Assembly: GCA_036924085.1 (NCBI GenBank)
Contig: JAVGWX010000001.1
Span: 2,765,603 to 2,829,602 of the forward strand
Reading direction: 5' to 3'
Length of the DNA: 64,000 nt
Source: Ariolimax columbianus
Taxonomy: Eukaryota > Mollusca > Gastropoda > Stylommatophora > Arionidae
The position numbers were made by a program, and so were the translations under genes. Under the pieces are notes generated by a model. It was given only the letters and a program-made list of their open reading frames with translations. It did not search any database and was not told the origin of the DNA. Positions within the stretch are counted from its first letter, which is position 1; each line of letters starts with the position of its first letter. Positions 23,931-34,711 of this stretch are shown here, piece after piece.

Positions 23931-24540
23931 CAAATTTAGCGTTTCGTTTCCATCAATGAAATGCAGACATGCACTGAGCCACATCAATGTCAGTGTGTAT
24001 TAAGAGACACCCCTCTGCACAATATCATAGCTGAAAAGAATCAAGAGGTGTCATGGGAAAAGAGTTGGATGGGAATGAGGATGGATGGGCTTTGCTTATT
24101 TGACTTGAGATTTTAGGGGAAGATTGAACAAACCATAAGTTGAGCCTGTGCATAATTCAGTCACTTACTGTAGACCTGAGACCTCATTAAAGGTTATTGC
24201 TTTTGAATCTCAGTCAATGTTTTGTAAGGTCCAACATTAATGGCTGCATCATGATAGCATATGTCAAGGGCTTAAACTTTTCAGGGATTTGCGTGATATT
24301 TCAGAGCAGAGGTCCATGGCAACGAGATACGTAGATATGCATAATGTGGACATACTGAAGTCATCCTTTAACTGTCTGATAGATATTAACACTGCAACAG
24401 TTGAATCAACAGTCCTTTCACTTCAAGAATTGACAATCAGAGTTTTGTGGGATGGGCAGCTGTATGTGTAATTAGTGAAGTACAGAAGACAGCATATAAT
24501 CAGCACGAACATGCTCTGGACGTCTGTCATCAAATGTATT
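23931..24540 (+). other. MED1 intron 4 spacer
   Basis: No feature recognised. Confidence 0.4.
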
Positions 24541-24772
24541 TAGATATGTTAGTTTTGCTGGAGACACCATAATATGTTAGTCTTGCTGGAGACACCATAA
24601 TATGTTAGTCTTGCTGGAGACACCATAATATGTTAGTCTTGCTGGAGACACCATAATATGTTAGTCTTGCTGGAGACACCATAATATGCTCGTCTTGCTG
24701 GAGACACCATAATATGTTAGTCTTGCTGGAGACACCATAATATGCTCGTCTTGCTGGAGACACCATAATAAT
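24541..24772. repeat. Minisatellite, 28-bp unit, 8 copies
   Basis: Unit atatgttagtcttgctggag plus acaccata; one variant reads atatgctcgtc. Ends about 65 bases before the MED1 exon 5 acceptor. Confidence 0.96.
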
Positions 24773-24839
24773 GTTATGTCAAGTTCTCACTCACAAATCT
24801 CCATGCAACTTTTTAACTAGCTGGAATCTTGTTTTTCAG

Positions 24840-24868
24840 GACTGTCCTGACCTGAAAGATATTTTAAA
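24840..24868 (+). CDS. MED1: MED1 exon 5 (29 bp)
   Basis: DCPDLKDILK, joined to exon 6 in phase 2. Acceptor TTTTTCAG, donor GTAAGT. Aligns with human SCPELVQQLR. A very short exon, accepted because both splice sites are strong and phase and homology agree. Confidence 0.85.
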
Positions 24869-25095
24869 GTAAGTAAACTAATCATAGTACAGTAATTGTC
24901 CACTTGAGTTTTTATTTTTGCTTGGACTGAGGTTTTCTGTTGTGTGTTCTTTTGAAATGTGACTAAAAGAATTCTGCATTGTCAACCTTCCCTCCATTGC
25001 ACACTCAGAGATAGCTTGTTATTAATGTGTACTTGTTTAATATGTTCACATTACCATACAGTATTCTTACCTTTCTGACTCATATATTTCAAGGG

Positions 25096-26104
25096 TTACG
25101 TAACATCTGTATGAGTCACCCATGGGGATCTCAATGTGTTTGAGGTAGATACGTAACATCTGTATGAGCCACCCATGTGGATCTCAAGCTGTTTGAATAG
25201 TCACGAAACATCTGTGTGAATCACCCATGTGGATCTCAAGTTGTTTGAATAGTCACGCAACATCTGTGTGAGTCGCCCATGTGGATCTCAAGTTGTTTGA
25301 ATAGTCACGCAACATCTGTGTGAGTCACCCATGTGGATCTCAAGTTGTTTGAATAGTCACGCAACATCTGTGTGAGTCACTCATGTGGATCTCAAGTTGT
25401 TTGAATAGTCACCCAACATTTGTGTGAGTCACCCATGTGGATCTCAAGTTGTTTGAATAGTCACCTATGTGGATCTCAAGTCGTTTGAATAGTCACGCAA
25501 CATATGTGTCAGTCACCCATGTGGATCTCAAGTTGTTTGAATAGTCACCCAACATCTGTGTGAGTCACCCATGTCGATCTCAAGTTGTTTGAATAGTCAC
25601 GCAACATCTGTGTGAGTCACCCATGTGGATCTCAAGTTGTTTGAATAGTCACGCAACATCTGTGTGAGTCACCCATGTGGATCTCAAGTTGTTTGAATAG
25701 TCACGCAACATCTGTGTGAGTCACCCATGTGGATCTCAAGTTGTTTGAATAGTCACGCAACATCTGTGTGAGTCACCCATGTGGATCTCAAGTTGTTTGA
25801 ATAGTCACGCAACATCTGTGTGAGTCACCCATGTGGATCTCAAGTTGTTTGAATAGTCACGCAACATCTGTGTGAGTCACCCATGTGGATCTCAAGTTGT
25901 TTGAATAGTCACGCAACATCTGTGTGAGTCACCCATGTGGATCTCAAGTTGTTTGAATAGTCACGCAACATCTGTGTGAGTCACCCATGTGGATCTCAAG
26001 TTGTTTGAATAGTCACGCAACATCTGTGTGAGTCACCCATGTGGATCTCAAGTTGTTTGAATAGTCACGCAACATCTGTGTGAGTCACCCATGTGGATCT
26101 CAAG
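25096..26104. repeat. Minisatellite, 52-bp unit, about 19 copies
   Basis: The unit contains atgtggatctcaagttgttt, gaatagtcacgcaacatctg and tgtgagtcaccc. Left-hand copies are diverged and one is shortened (about 25453); the right-hand ten are almost identical, which points to recent expansion at that end. Confidence 0.97.
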
Positions 26105-26289
26105 GGTCGAAGAATGCAACCTTCCAAGCATGCCATTTACAAAAACTATCACTGCTGCATTTATTCCCATTGCAGATGTCTACAGGGAGTGTGTTTGAGA
26201 CTGAGGAATAAAGGATGTATACCCCAGCAGTCACCACACAGTGTGCCCACTAGCTCTTTATTAGATTTATAGAGGATAAAAACATGCCT

Positions 26290-26645
26290 TATCAAGGTTT
26301 TGGCTTGGCTTGGCTTCATTCGTTCTCAATCTCCCACTACCAAACTCTGAAAGGGCTTAAGTAGCAAAATGTAGTCCAGAGAACGGAATGCGTTGTGTTG
26401 TAGTTTACAACTTGACTGCGATATTTGCACCTTTTAGTTCGACACATACAACTTCAGCAAGCATTTTTTGAGTACCGGGTTAGCATTCCCTCTTCGATCC
26501 CTTCTCCTTAGCCAGTCTGCCCTGCTGCAGCCTGTTATCCAGGATCACCGCGTGGAGGTGTAGAAGGGTCTTGGCAGCTATGGGTCGCTTACCACTGCAG
26601 CTCATGCGCTGCTCCGCATCTTGATCCCTACCGAGGTTTTCAAAC
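26290..26645 (-). mobile_element. Full-length copy of a dispersed short element, about 350 bp
   Basis: Collinear over its whole length with the reverse complement at 54190-54531. On this strand it begins ggcttggcttggcttcattc, then ctcaatctcccactaccaaa, agcttgactgcgata-like sequence, gatcccttctccttagccag, ccaggatcaccgcgtggagg, and ends gctgctccgcatcttgatcc. The CCAAG-type simple repeat at one end looks like a 3' tail, which is why minus is given as its sense. No coding frame. Either a SINE or the 3' end of a LINE. Confidence 0.7.
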
Positions 26646-28286
26646 CCATATCCCCCCTGTTCAGGAGATTGCCCAAAACTTTTGCGACACTAGCTCCTCA
26701 AGGAGCTCCTCAAGACCACAAAAGAGGGTTGTGCTTTAAGGTAGCAATACATTACCACTACAGGAGCACACAGATGCTTTGTCGTCTTCTTGTTTAAGAG
26801 GCTAACTTTAATTGAAGAGGGCCTATAACTTTCATTTGGGGGTGGTGGGGGTGTATTTGTGTAAGGGGTTAATTTTCATGGTGGGGGGGCCTATACTTGT
26901 ATATGGTGCTAACTGGAGGGGGGGGGGGTCACTGTGCTTCACAAGTAGTGAAATGGAGAGAATAAGGTGTGATGCTGGGTTTGGTCTTTATCATACTTTG
27001 CTTTGGTCTTTATCATACTTTGCTTTCTGCTTCATATTTTCTGTATGCGTACATATATACTGAGATTCCATTGGTTGGCGATGCCTCGGTTGATTAACTG
27101 TGACTGTCTTGATTGATTGACCATATCACATGGTCATTCTGTTATAAGTATCATATTTATTGTTCATCCGTGATAATTGATGAGGACCACTTTGTCAGCA
27201 TTGACTGCTTGCATGAGTTCAAAGATGGCTAAATAAGCCAATCTCAGCCCTAAAATAGGACACTCCCTACAACCGGTACAGGTAATTTTTTGCACATGAT
27301 CTACAAGGGTGCCAATGTTCCATGCATCAAATACCAAAGATACTTCCATTGTGCACTATAGTTGACACTTGTGTAACAAACGTGAAATTAAAGCAAAATG
27401 ACTTGCGTCTGAATTTGTATTATAGTGAAGGAGAGTTGTGCATGTCAGTCTCACTCTCTCTGCCTCAACTACTCTAATTCAGTGGCAAGACATAGTCAAG
27501 ACGACTGAGGGCAGAAGAGGATGAAGATTAGGGTTTTCTCCCGAACCCTTCCCTGCGATCAGGTATCCCACAAGGCAGTGGGCACAGAAATGGAAGCTGA
27601 TAGCTTCTACTCAATTGTATCATAAATAGATAATTCAGAATGGCTGAACCCACAGGTGGCAGCGGAGGCAGTCCAACCAAATTGTGATGATGAATGCGAA
27701 CCAAAAAGAAAGTTAGAAACATCTACGTCTATGGAAGCGTGCTAGACATGAACAATTCATAACTGAATTTCGTATGCAGAATATTTCTTGAGCATGCACA
27801 TATTTCTCTATGGTCAGCAGTGGCCAACATCATCAATTTTTTAAAAAGAAAGTACACAGCTACACATAAATTGACAATTACTACTGACCAGACATGGTAC
27901 GAAACACAGATTGTTCTTTTAGTGAAGATTGTTGTGTAATATATACAGCAAGCCAATGATTCACATCCAAAAACATCCACAATCATAGCGAATAATCGCC
28001 AATTGGTGCATTCAAATGCAGAAACCAACAGACACTCACCATAGGTTTGATGTCTGGCAGTTTTCTTAAATCATCATATTTATTATGTTGCGCTTGTCAC
28101 ACAAAAATCCATGGATGTGTCGCATATAATTGAGGTCAGCGGATAAGTCACTGCATGAAGGTTCACCTTGACTTTCCAATCTTCTTCTGTTGTTATACTG
28201 ACTGTAAATGTTAAGGCTTCTACCGACAGACAGTTTTTATTTGGTTATAAACTATGCTTAAATATCCAAATCTTGCACTCTTACAG
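26646..28286 (+). other. MED1 intron 5, right part
   Basis: Contains G runs near 26841-26930 and, at about 27445-27590, a stretch shared with 44755-44900 (tggcaagacat, aggtatcccacaagg). Otherwise nothing recognised; no coding frame with support. Confidence 0.4.
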
Positions 28287-28358
28287 GAAGGGAGATTTCT
28301 CAGAGTTTATAGAGCATTTACAAGGCCTTCAGAGCATTTATCAAGTCACAAGTGATGA
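28287..28358 (+). CDS. MED1: MED1 exon 6
   Basis: KGDFSEFIEHLQGLQSIYQV then TSDE. Acceptor TTACAG, donor GTAAGT, ends in phase 2. Aligns with human EKNFDEFSKHLKGLVNLYNL. Confidence 0.95.
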
Positions 28359-28521
28359 GTAAGTCTTTGTTGTTGAGAGATGACTATTTTGTTTCTTGTT
28401 CACACTTGCAGTTGTTTTGACAATGTTTCTAGAACCAAATTTGACTCATTAATTCTTTACCAGTAATGTTATTTAATCATGTCATCTCGATGTTTTATGA
28501 CCATATTATTGTCTTCCTCAG

Positions 28522-28596
28522 AAAATTAAAATCAAAAGCCTTTTTAGCCCTCCAAGCCCTTGAGAAAGATCTTAACCAGCTCGCCCAGTTTCAGAG
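28522..28596 (+). CDS. MED1: MED1 exon 7
   Basis: KLKSKAFLALQALEKDLNQL then AQFQ. Acceptor CCTCAG, donor GTAATT, ends in phase 2. Aligns with human KLKTKMYLALQSLEQDLSKM. Confidence 0.95.
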
Positions 28597-28793
28597 GTAA
28601 TTTGTATTTGTTTAGTCCTTAAGTCTGCAGCAGGTAATCTCAAATTATGGTGTTCTTTTAGTAACTCATTCAAATGACAAAGTGCATGAAATCTATCTTG
28701 GATGTTCAAAAAGTATTGCAGCTTTTATATATATGTGTGTCTATGTATATCACATGGAGAATCCTGGTATGTTTGGTGGACATTTCCCAACAG

Positions 28794-28836
28794 GTTGTAT
28801 CAGCTGCAGGAGGAGCTCATGCACGCCTTGCTACAG
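28794..28836 (+). CDS. MED1: MED1 exon 8 (43 bp), probable
   Basis: Completes Arg, then LYQLQEELMHALLQ, ending in phase 0. Acceptor CCCAACAG, donor GTTGGA (weak). Phase fits exon 7, and the helical, Leu-rich peptide fits the position before the human GSVGYLTPR segment, but direct similarity is weak. Confidence 0.55.
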
Positions 28837-28909
28837 GTTGGATACAATAGTCCAACTGCAGCTGTGATACTATGCTCTTATTTGTGGGTGGTTGTTCCAA
28901 GCTATACAT

Positions 28910-29105
28910 GCTGAGGTCTTCACTCTGCATGTTTCACTGCTAGTAGGTTACAAGTGTTGCTTCTTGTATCCCAAAGGGTACTGAAGAAGGGGTGAGGCTT
29001 CTCAGTAGGCTCACCACTATGGGGATCATCGTGTCAATCCCTACCTCATTGACCAGGCTGCTGTAACACAGCCTGTCTCCATGAACGTGAAGTGGCCCTT
29101 TGATC
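28910..29105 (-). repeat. Dispersed repeat (reverse copy)
   Basis: Shares gtaggctcaccactatgggg, cattgaccaggctgctgt and cagcctgtctccatgaa with the reverse complement of the families at 11150 and 45500. Confidence 0.65.
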
Positions 29106-29735
29106 AACATGTTTCACCATACCCCCTTTTGGGAAGGTGGGGGGGGAGGGAGGAAGGTTGTCAAAAACCAACCATAATCATTAACAGAACAAGCCACATT
29201 TTGTGATAGTTTTTGTTGGCTTCCACTCCACGTGTATATAAATGTGTGTGTGTGTGGCTTCATTCTGATTTTGTGGCTCATTTTAACTGCCAAGATGTTC
29301 TCATTCCACAGTTCCATTAGTGGTGTGGCTAACTATATACACAAGTGTCCGCTTGGGATCATGCTGCCTCGCTTAGCTGGTTAGTCATTTATTTTGGTCA
29401 TCATGTGTTTTGTCTTGTATTTATATTGCAGTTCTCTTTGTTTCTATCGCTTCTACTCTTATATTACTCCCTATGACAGACTTAAAAATAATTTGTACTT
29501 TCCACCAACAAAGCTTCTCTGTCAGGAAAATCTGATATCTTCTACACTCTCATCCTACTACAATTTGTATGCTAAAACCCATGGTTGGTTGTCTAAAGGC
29601 AAGATAGAAAGTGTGCATTATGTTAGTATGAAGTCTCTTATATGCTCAGAGTAGCCACAGCATAACTGCACAGTGCAACTGCAGAACTTGTGATTGTGTC
29701 GTCCAGCATCATAACACATTTGGTGTCTCCTGTGT
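29106..29735 (+). other. MED1 intron, unassigned
   Basis: G-rich stretch at 29138-29155 and a GT microsatellite at about 29238-29256. Otherwise nothing recognised. Confidence 0.4.
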
Positions 29736-31235
29736 GCTTGAGATCAAAGTAAGACTCCTCTACAGGTCTGTCTGCACTCCTTTTTCATTGACTTCTTTTA
29801 TTTTGTCCAATCACTCAGGGAGTGTCACCAATCTAGATGAAAAAAGATTCTATGAAGAAATCGACTATGTGATCTTGTCTGTCCCAAATCCCAAGAAACT
29901 AGTCATCCTTAGTGCCTTCAATGCCAGAGTAGGGACTGACCAATAGTGACAGAGTGGTCTATACATTTCTTCTTATGCGTTCGTTCTCAATCTCCCACTA
30001 CCAAGTCTTGAACAGGGCTTTGTAAGTAGCTAGAAGTAGTACGAAAAACGAAATACATTGTGTCGCTAGTTTACAGCCTGGCTGCAATATTTGCACCTTT
30101 CGGTCTGACACATCCGTCTTCGGCAGGGTCTATACATGACTTCATAGACCTGACAAAGACTCATTACACCATCAACAGAGATAGCCTGGAGAGAAATTAG
30201 GCGGCCCAAACAGATTCACAGCGACAACTCAACTATTCAATTCATTGAAGGTATGAGCTCTTGTGTGCTGAGTGGTAGGAGAACATGCCTAGTCTTTGTC
30301 TCGTGACAAGCAGGGCCCAACACTCGGCAGCATGCTGTCTGCTGCTATGCTCAGTGATAGCTCTCTGGGTTGTATTAACTGAGTGGAAATTAAATGCAGG
30401 GCAGACAGTAAATTTGTAATCACAGGCGGCTGCAGGCTCACAGCAAGGTAAAGATACAAACATCTCCAACCTACATTTAGCTGATGGCTATGCCCTCACT
30501 GAAAGAGGCATGCAGACATATGTAGACAAGTTCTCTACTGCATGTGCCATGTTCGGTCTTACTATTGACACACAGATGTCATGTTTCAGCCTGCTGCGAG
30601 TGATTTATATCACGATCCAGATATCAGAGCCAAGAATAAGTGCCTCCAATCAGTAGACAACTTCGTATCAAAATACTGAGCAGCTCATAGGCTGCAGCGG
30701 TCAGCGACCCAAAGCTGGCTGCTAGCATCAGAGCCAATGGGGGTCCATTGATACGAAACTCAAAGTCTGCCGCACCATATTGCTGACCGCCCTTTTGTAT
30801 GCCAGTGAGACGTAGACTATACAGCGGGCATGCTAGAAAAAGAAACTACTTCCACCCAAGCACCATCCATAGATTGTTAACACAATGACAGGCTAGGGTA
30901 CCAAACACAGAGATCCTCACGAAGACCAAAATGCCGAGCTTCTACACACTATTTACAGAAGACCCATGGACTGGCCACGTTGTGCACATGTCAGACAACT
31001 AATGTATGGCAAGCTGAAAGAGATCCTGCATCTAGCTGGTGGGCATAAGAAGTGCTTCAAAGACTCCCTCAAAGTATCTCTGACATGCATCAGCGTCAAT
31101 GTAAACTTATGGGAGTATCTGACACAGTATTGCCAGGCATTGCGTAGAACCACCATCAGACACACCTTCACTGCAGAGAAATGTTGGGTTCAGAACAAAC
31201 ATACTGTGTAGAAAGACAAAACAACTGCCATTCTC
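29736..31235 (+). pseudogene. LINE relic: endonuclease, RT C-terminus
   Basis: At 29830-29940, LDEKRFYEEIDYVILSVPNP followed by KKLVILSAFNARVGTD matches the APE-type endonuclease stretch of invertebrate LINEs (LLGDFNARVG; the catalytic GDFN here reads SAFN). At 30700-31190 a broken frame gives the ALLYASETWT-type block, then PRCAHVRQLMYGKLKEI, GGHKKCFKDSLKVSL and RRTTIRHTF, the region after RT. It is interrupted at 29970-30125 by another dispersed repeat, and its 3' end runs directly into the 78-bp array. Confidence 0.8.
29970..30125. repeat. Dispersed repeat fragment inside the LINE relic
   Basis: cgttctcaatctcccactac, cagcctggctgcaatatttg, caccttt, ending ccgtcttcggcagg. Same family as 3046, 26290, 41590, 49205 and 54190. 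Confidence 0.85.
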
Positions 31236-31239
31236 ATGT

Positions 31240-31857
31240 CCAACCCTGACCTTATGTCTTGTATATGTGGAAGCGGTCGATGTGTCAGAATTAAACTTTA
31301 CTCCTGACTCACTGTGTCCGACCCTGACTTTATGTCTTGTATATGTGGAAGGGCTCGATGTGCCAGAATTAGACTTTACTCCTGACTCACTGTGTCCAAC
31401 CCTGACTTTATGTCTTGTATATGTGGAAGGGCTCGATGTGCCAGAATTAGACTTTACTCCTGACTCACTGTGTCCAACCCTGACTTTATGTCTTGTATAT
31501 GTGGAAGGGCTCGATGTGCCAGAATTAGACTTTACTCCTGACTCACTGTGTCCAACCCTGACTTTATGTCTTGTATATGTGGAAGGGCTCGATGTGCCAG
31601 AATTAGACTTTACTCCTGACTCACTGTGTCCGACCCTGACCTTATATCTTGTATATGTGGAAGGGCTCGATGTGCCAGAATTAGACTTTACTCCTGACTC
31701 ACTGTGTCCGACCCTGACCTTATATCTTGTATATGTGGAAGGGCTCGATGTGCCAGAATTAGACTTTACTCCTGACTCACTGTGTCCGACCCTGACCTTA
31801 TGTCTTGTATATGTGGAAGGGCTCGATGTGCCAGAATTAGACTTTACTCCTGACTCA
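31240..31857. repeat. 78-bp minisatellite made from a LINE zinc-finger segment, 8 copies
   Basis: Each unit contains cttatgtcttgtatatgtgg, aagggctcgatgtgccagaa, ttagactttactcctgactc. Read in the frame of the LINE just upstream, it gives MSCICGRARCARIRLYS and then a stop. This has the C-x-C-G-x-x-R-C-x-R-I-x-L pattern of the terminal zinc finger of LINE ORFs (compare CALSNRVCPSRNGLL at 5.3 kb). The long frames of 233 codons (plus) and 277 codons (minus) use other phases and are by-products of a unit length divisible by three. Confidence 0.85.
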
Positions 31858-31934
31858 TCGATGAGGTGTAGCACAGCATGTCTGACTGCTGTTGTCATCA
31901 TTGCTTGCGATGGACAGCTGTTATCATCTACCTC

Positions 31935-32295
31935 TGTCATTATTTACCTCAGCCATTATTTACCTTAGTCATTATTTACATCAGCCATTATTTACCTAAA
32001 GTTATTATGTGTCTATTTATGCCATTATTTACCTCAGTCATTATTTACCTCAGCCATTATTTACCTCAGTCATTATTTACTTTAGTAATTATTTACATCT
32101 TACTTTAGTCATTATTTACATCAGCCATTATTTACCTAAAGTTATTATTTGTCTATGTATGCCATTATTGTCTTCTGCCATTATTTACATCAGCCATTAT
32201 TGTCTTCTGCCATTATTTACCTTAGTTATTATTTGCCTATTTATGTCATTATTTACCTAGCCATTATTTACCTGTCATTATTTACTTTAATATTG
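31935..32295. repeat. Degenerate short tandem repeat, about 16-24 bp
   Basis: Repeats of cattatttacctcagc with variants (ttacctaaagttatta, tgtcttctgccattat). Three small plus-strand frames here are artefacts. Confidence 0.9.
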
Positions 32296-32449
32296 TTATG
32301 TATGTTAACTATTTTATCTCAATGTTATATGCCTTTTTTGCCACATATTTCAAGCCAGCAAACTCCAGCAAGGTATTGAAATGTGTTAAATAGTTTAAAT
32401 AAATAGTTAGACAGGAGGAAAACTGATTTGGTCTGGATTATTTAGCCAG

Positions 32450-32468
32450 CATTTGATCCCAAGATGGA
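32450..32468 (+). CDS. MED1: Doubtful MED1 micro-exon (19 bp)
   Basis: An exon linking exon 8 (phase 0) to the next exon (which needs one base) should encode a segment like human LTPRSGG. HLIPRW plus one base, between GCCAG and GTAGAC, has the right phase and a Pro-Arg pair. The downstream intron would be only 55 bp. Weak; the true exon may be elsewhere or missed. Confidence 0.2.
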
Positions 32469-32523
32469 GTAGACCTATTTCAAGATAGAGGAAATACATT
32501 TGGTATTACTCTTGTCCCTGCAG

Positions 32524-32610
32524 GAAAACCTATGAAACTGATATACTTTGTTTCACCGTACGATCTGTTGGATAAAAAGTCCCTGGCAGCTCATCCATTG
32601 ACTGTAGAAG
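32524..32610 (+). CDS. MED1: MED1 exon 9
   Basis: KPMKLIYFVSPYDLLDKKSL then AAHPLTVE, ending in phase 1. Acceptor CCCTGCAG, donor GTAAGA. Aligns with human GGHLMNLKYYVSPSDLLDD. Confidence 0.94.
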
Positions 32611-33228
32611 GTAAGATATGATTGTATAAGTCATCTAGTAGTACTTGGGGGGTCATTTCTGTAGTGTCTTAAATGGAAGTTATTGCTGTAGTGTTTTAGA
32701 TGAAAGTTATTGCTGTAGTTTTTTAGATGACAGTAATTGTCATAAGAATGTACACTTGTATTTGTTGTGTAAAAATGTATATGCTCAGTATAGTTGATAC
32801 AAAAAGCTAAACAAACAGTTACTATTTCTTCATATTTGGGGGGGGGGGGGGGTTATGCAAAGTTGGCAACTTCTGTGGCTGGCAGATGGTTTCAGTTGAA
32901 CAAGTAGATTATGTCCTCATTTGTCATGGCAAGGAAACCTGGTTGGTCTATATATTATTGTCACATTCCAGCTGTAAGTTGTAACCTGGTTTACTGTATA
33001 AGAAGGCAGCGAGTAAGAGGGAACTGACCACTCCACCTCATACAAAGCTGAGATCTGGTGCGATGAAGCCTCTGATGCATGTTCTCGGACATCAGTGTCT
33101 GCGATGAGACTATCAAGTGCATGTACAACTCTAGTGTAACAAGCAAACATTGATAACATCCCATCATACACACACACCAGTCAAAACTCTATGCTCATTG
33201 GTAAGTCTATTGTTGTGTTTACTCTTAG
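32611..33228 (+). other. MED1 intron 9
   Basis: Contains a G run at about 32838-32852. Two overlapping minus-strand frames at 32917-33177 have no recognised family. Confidence 0.5.
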
Positions 33229-33355
33229 CCATCACAGAAAACTTCCTAGGTCAGAGTGTGACTGTTTGTATTGAGGCTGTCCCAGAGTCTGCGCCTGCTA
33301 ACAAACTTCAGACGATGCCACTCATGAATGTCAATAAGACCCAGGATGGAAAGAG
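33229..33355 (+). CDS. MED1: MED1 exon 10
   Basis: AITENFLGQSVTVCIEAVPE, then NKLQTMPLMNVNKTQDGK, ending in phase 2. Acceptor CTCTTAG, donor GTCAGC (weak). Aligns with human VSRSLGMNASVTIEGTSAVYKLPIAPLIM. Confidence 0.88.
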
Positions 33356-33714
33356 GTCAGCTATGTTCCTAATGTTGGTGACCACTGAATTGTTGTGAGA
33401 GAGTAACATGTCCTGTTATTGCGTGAGAAATTTGCAACCACTTGTTTTAAGCATTGTTGCTGTTTCTGCACTTTAAGAATATAATGATGGTTAGGTCCAT
33501 TGTCATGGTGAGAACGTGTCAATGACTAGACATACTGCAATGTGGACCAACTTTCAAACTGTCAGAAGCAAAAGACAGGAATAGGCTGATGGCTTCATCA
33601 TTTAGCTGCCCCCGTCTAAAAGTAAATCAGTCTATTACTAAGTTGTTTGTATGTATTATTATCAAGCAATAATATTTGCTTAGGTGTCTGAGGCCCGTTG
33701 CGTTGGCCGGCAAC

Positions 33715-34060
33715 GTCTAGGTAACACTGCTGCAGCATGGTTCTAGGCCTCGTCCATGCCCCACTGCTGCGGCATGGTTCTAGGCCTCGTCCATGCCCCG
33801 CTGCTGCGGCATGGTTCTAGGCCTCATCCATGTCCCTCTGATGCAGCGTGGTTCTAGGCCTCATCCATGCCCCACTGCTGCGGCGTGGTTCTAGGCCTCG
33901 TCCATTTCCCGCTGCTGCGGCGTGGTTCTAGGCCTCATCCATGCCCCACTGCTGCGGCGTGGTTCTAGGCCTCGTCCATGCCCCGCTGCTGCGGCATGGT
34001 TCTAGGCCTCGTCCATGCCCCACTGCTGCGGCATGGTTCTAGGCCTCGTCCAGGGCGGAG
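33715..34060. repeat. GC-rich minisatellite, 37-bp unit, about 9 copies
   Basis: The unit contains ccactgctgcggcatggttc and taggcctcgtccatgcc. CpG-rich, unlike the AT-rich surroundings. A different small direct repeat (tgtgcaggaatgaccaattc) follows at about 34090-34175. Confidence 0.95.
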
Positions 34061-34495
34061 GTGGAGGTTGCTATCTGCTGGAGCCAACCTGTGCAGGAAT
34101 GACCAATTCTGCACCAGGGGAAGATTTTTCGGGAGCCATACTGTGCAGGAATGACCAATTCTGCACCAGGGGAAGATTTTTTGGCTGAGAAGCGGCTAGT
34201 ATATTATCTTGTGAGTCAGGGTTATGGATATGCACATATGGAAGGCCTCCAGTCTCACATGTCATGTTTCAATAATGTCCAGGTTTCAGAACCGTAAAGT
34301 AGCACTGAGACCAGAATTTTGTTTCAATGGAGATTTTTGCCTTTACTTCACACACATCAAAGGTCGTGCATAGCAGATGTAGCTAGTCTGATCTGCCTTG
34401 ATATAGCGAGCCACAGGGCCCATGCATGACATGCTGCCGAAATAGATGAATTCATTGATAGATGAATTATCAAGTCATCCAGCCATTTATGTTCC

Positions 34496-34711
34496 ATTAG
34501 CAGGATGTATATCTCTTGTCCCATCTGTCATGGTATGATGTATATCTCTTGTCCCATCTGTCATTGTATGATGTAGATCTTTTGTTCCATCTGTCATGGT
34601 ATGATGTAGATCTCTTGTCCTGTCTGCCATGGCAGGATGTAGATCCCTTATCCTATCTGCCTTGTAGATATCTTGTCCCGTCTGCCATGGTAGCATTTAA
34701 ATCTCTTATCC
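34496..34711. repeat. 33-bp minisatellite, left arm, about 6 copies
   Basis: The unit contains tcatggtaggatgtagatct and cttgtcccatctg. It is the left part of one array whose right part is at 38285-39108; the I-clade LINE separates them. Confidence 0.95.

Noticed and set aside
27164..28028. Minus-strand frames of 61-99 codons
   Set aside because: No family recognised and no splice or context support; part of them is a dispersed repeat shared with 44.8 kb.
31107..31968. 277- and 233-codon frames on opposite strands
   Set aside because: 78-bp array derived from a LINE zinc-finger segment; neither frame is the LINE frame.
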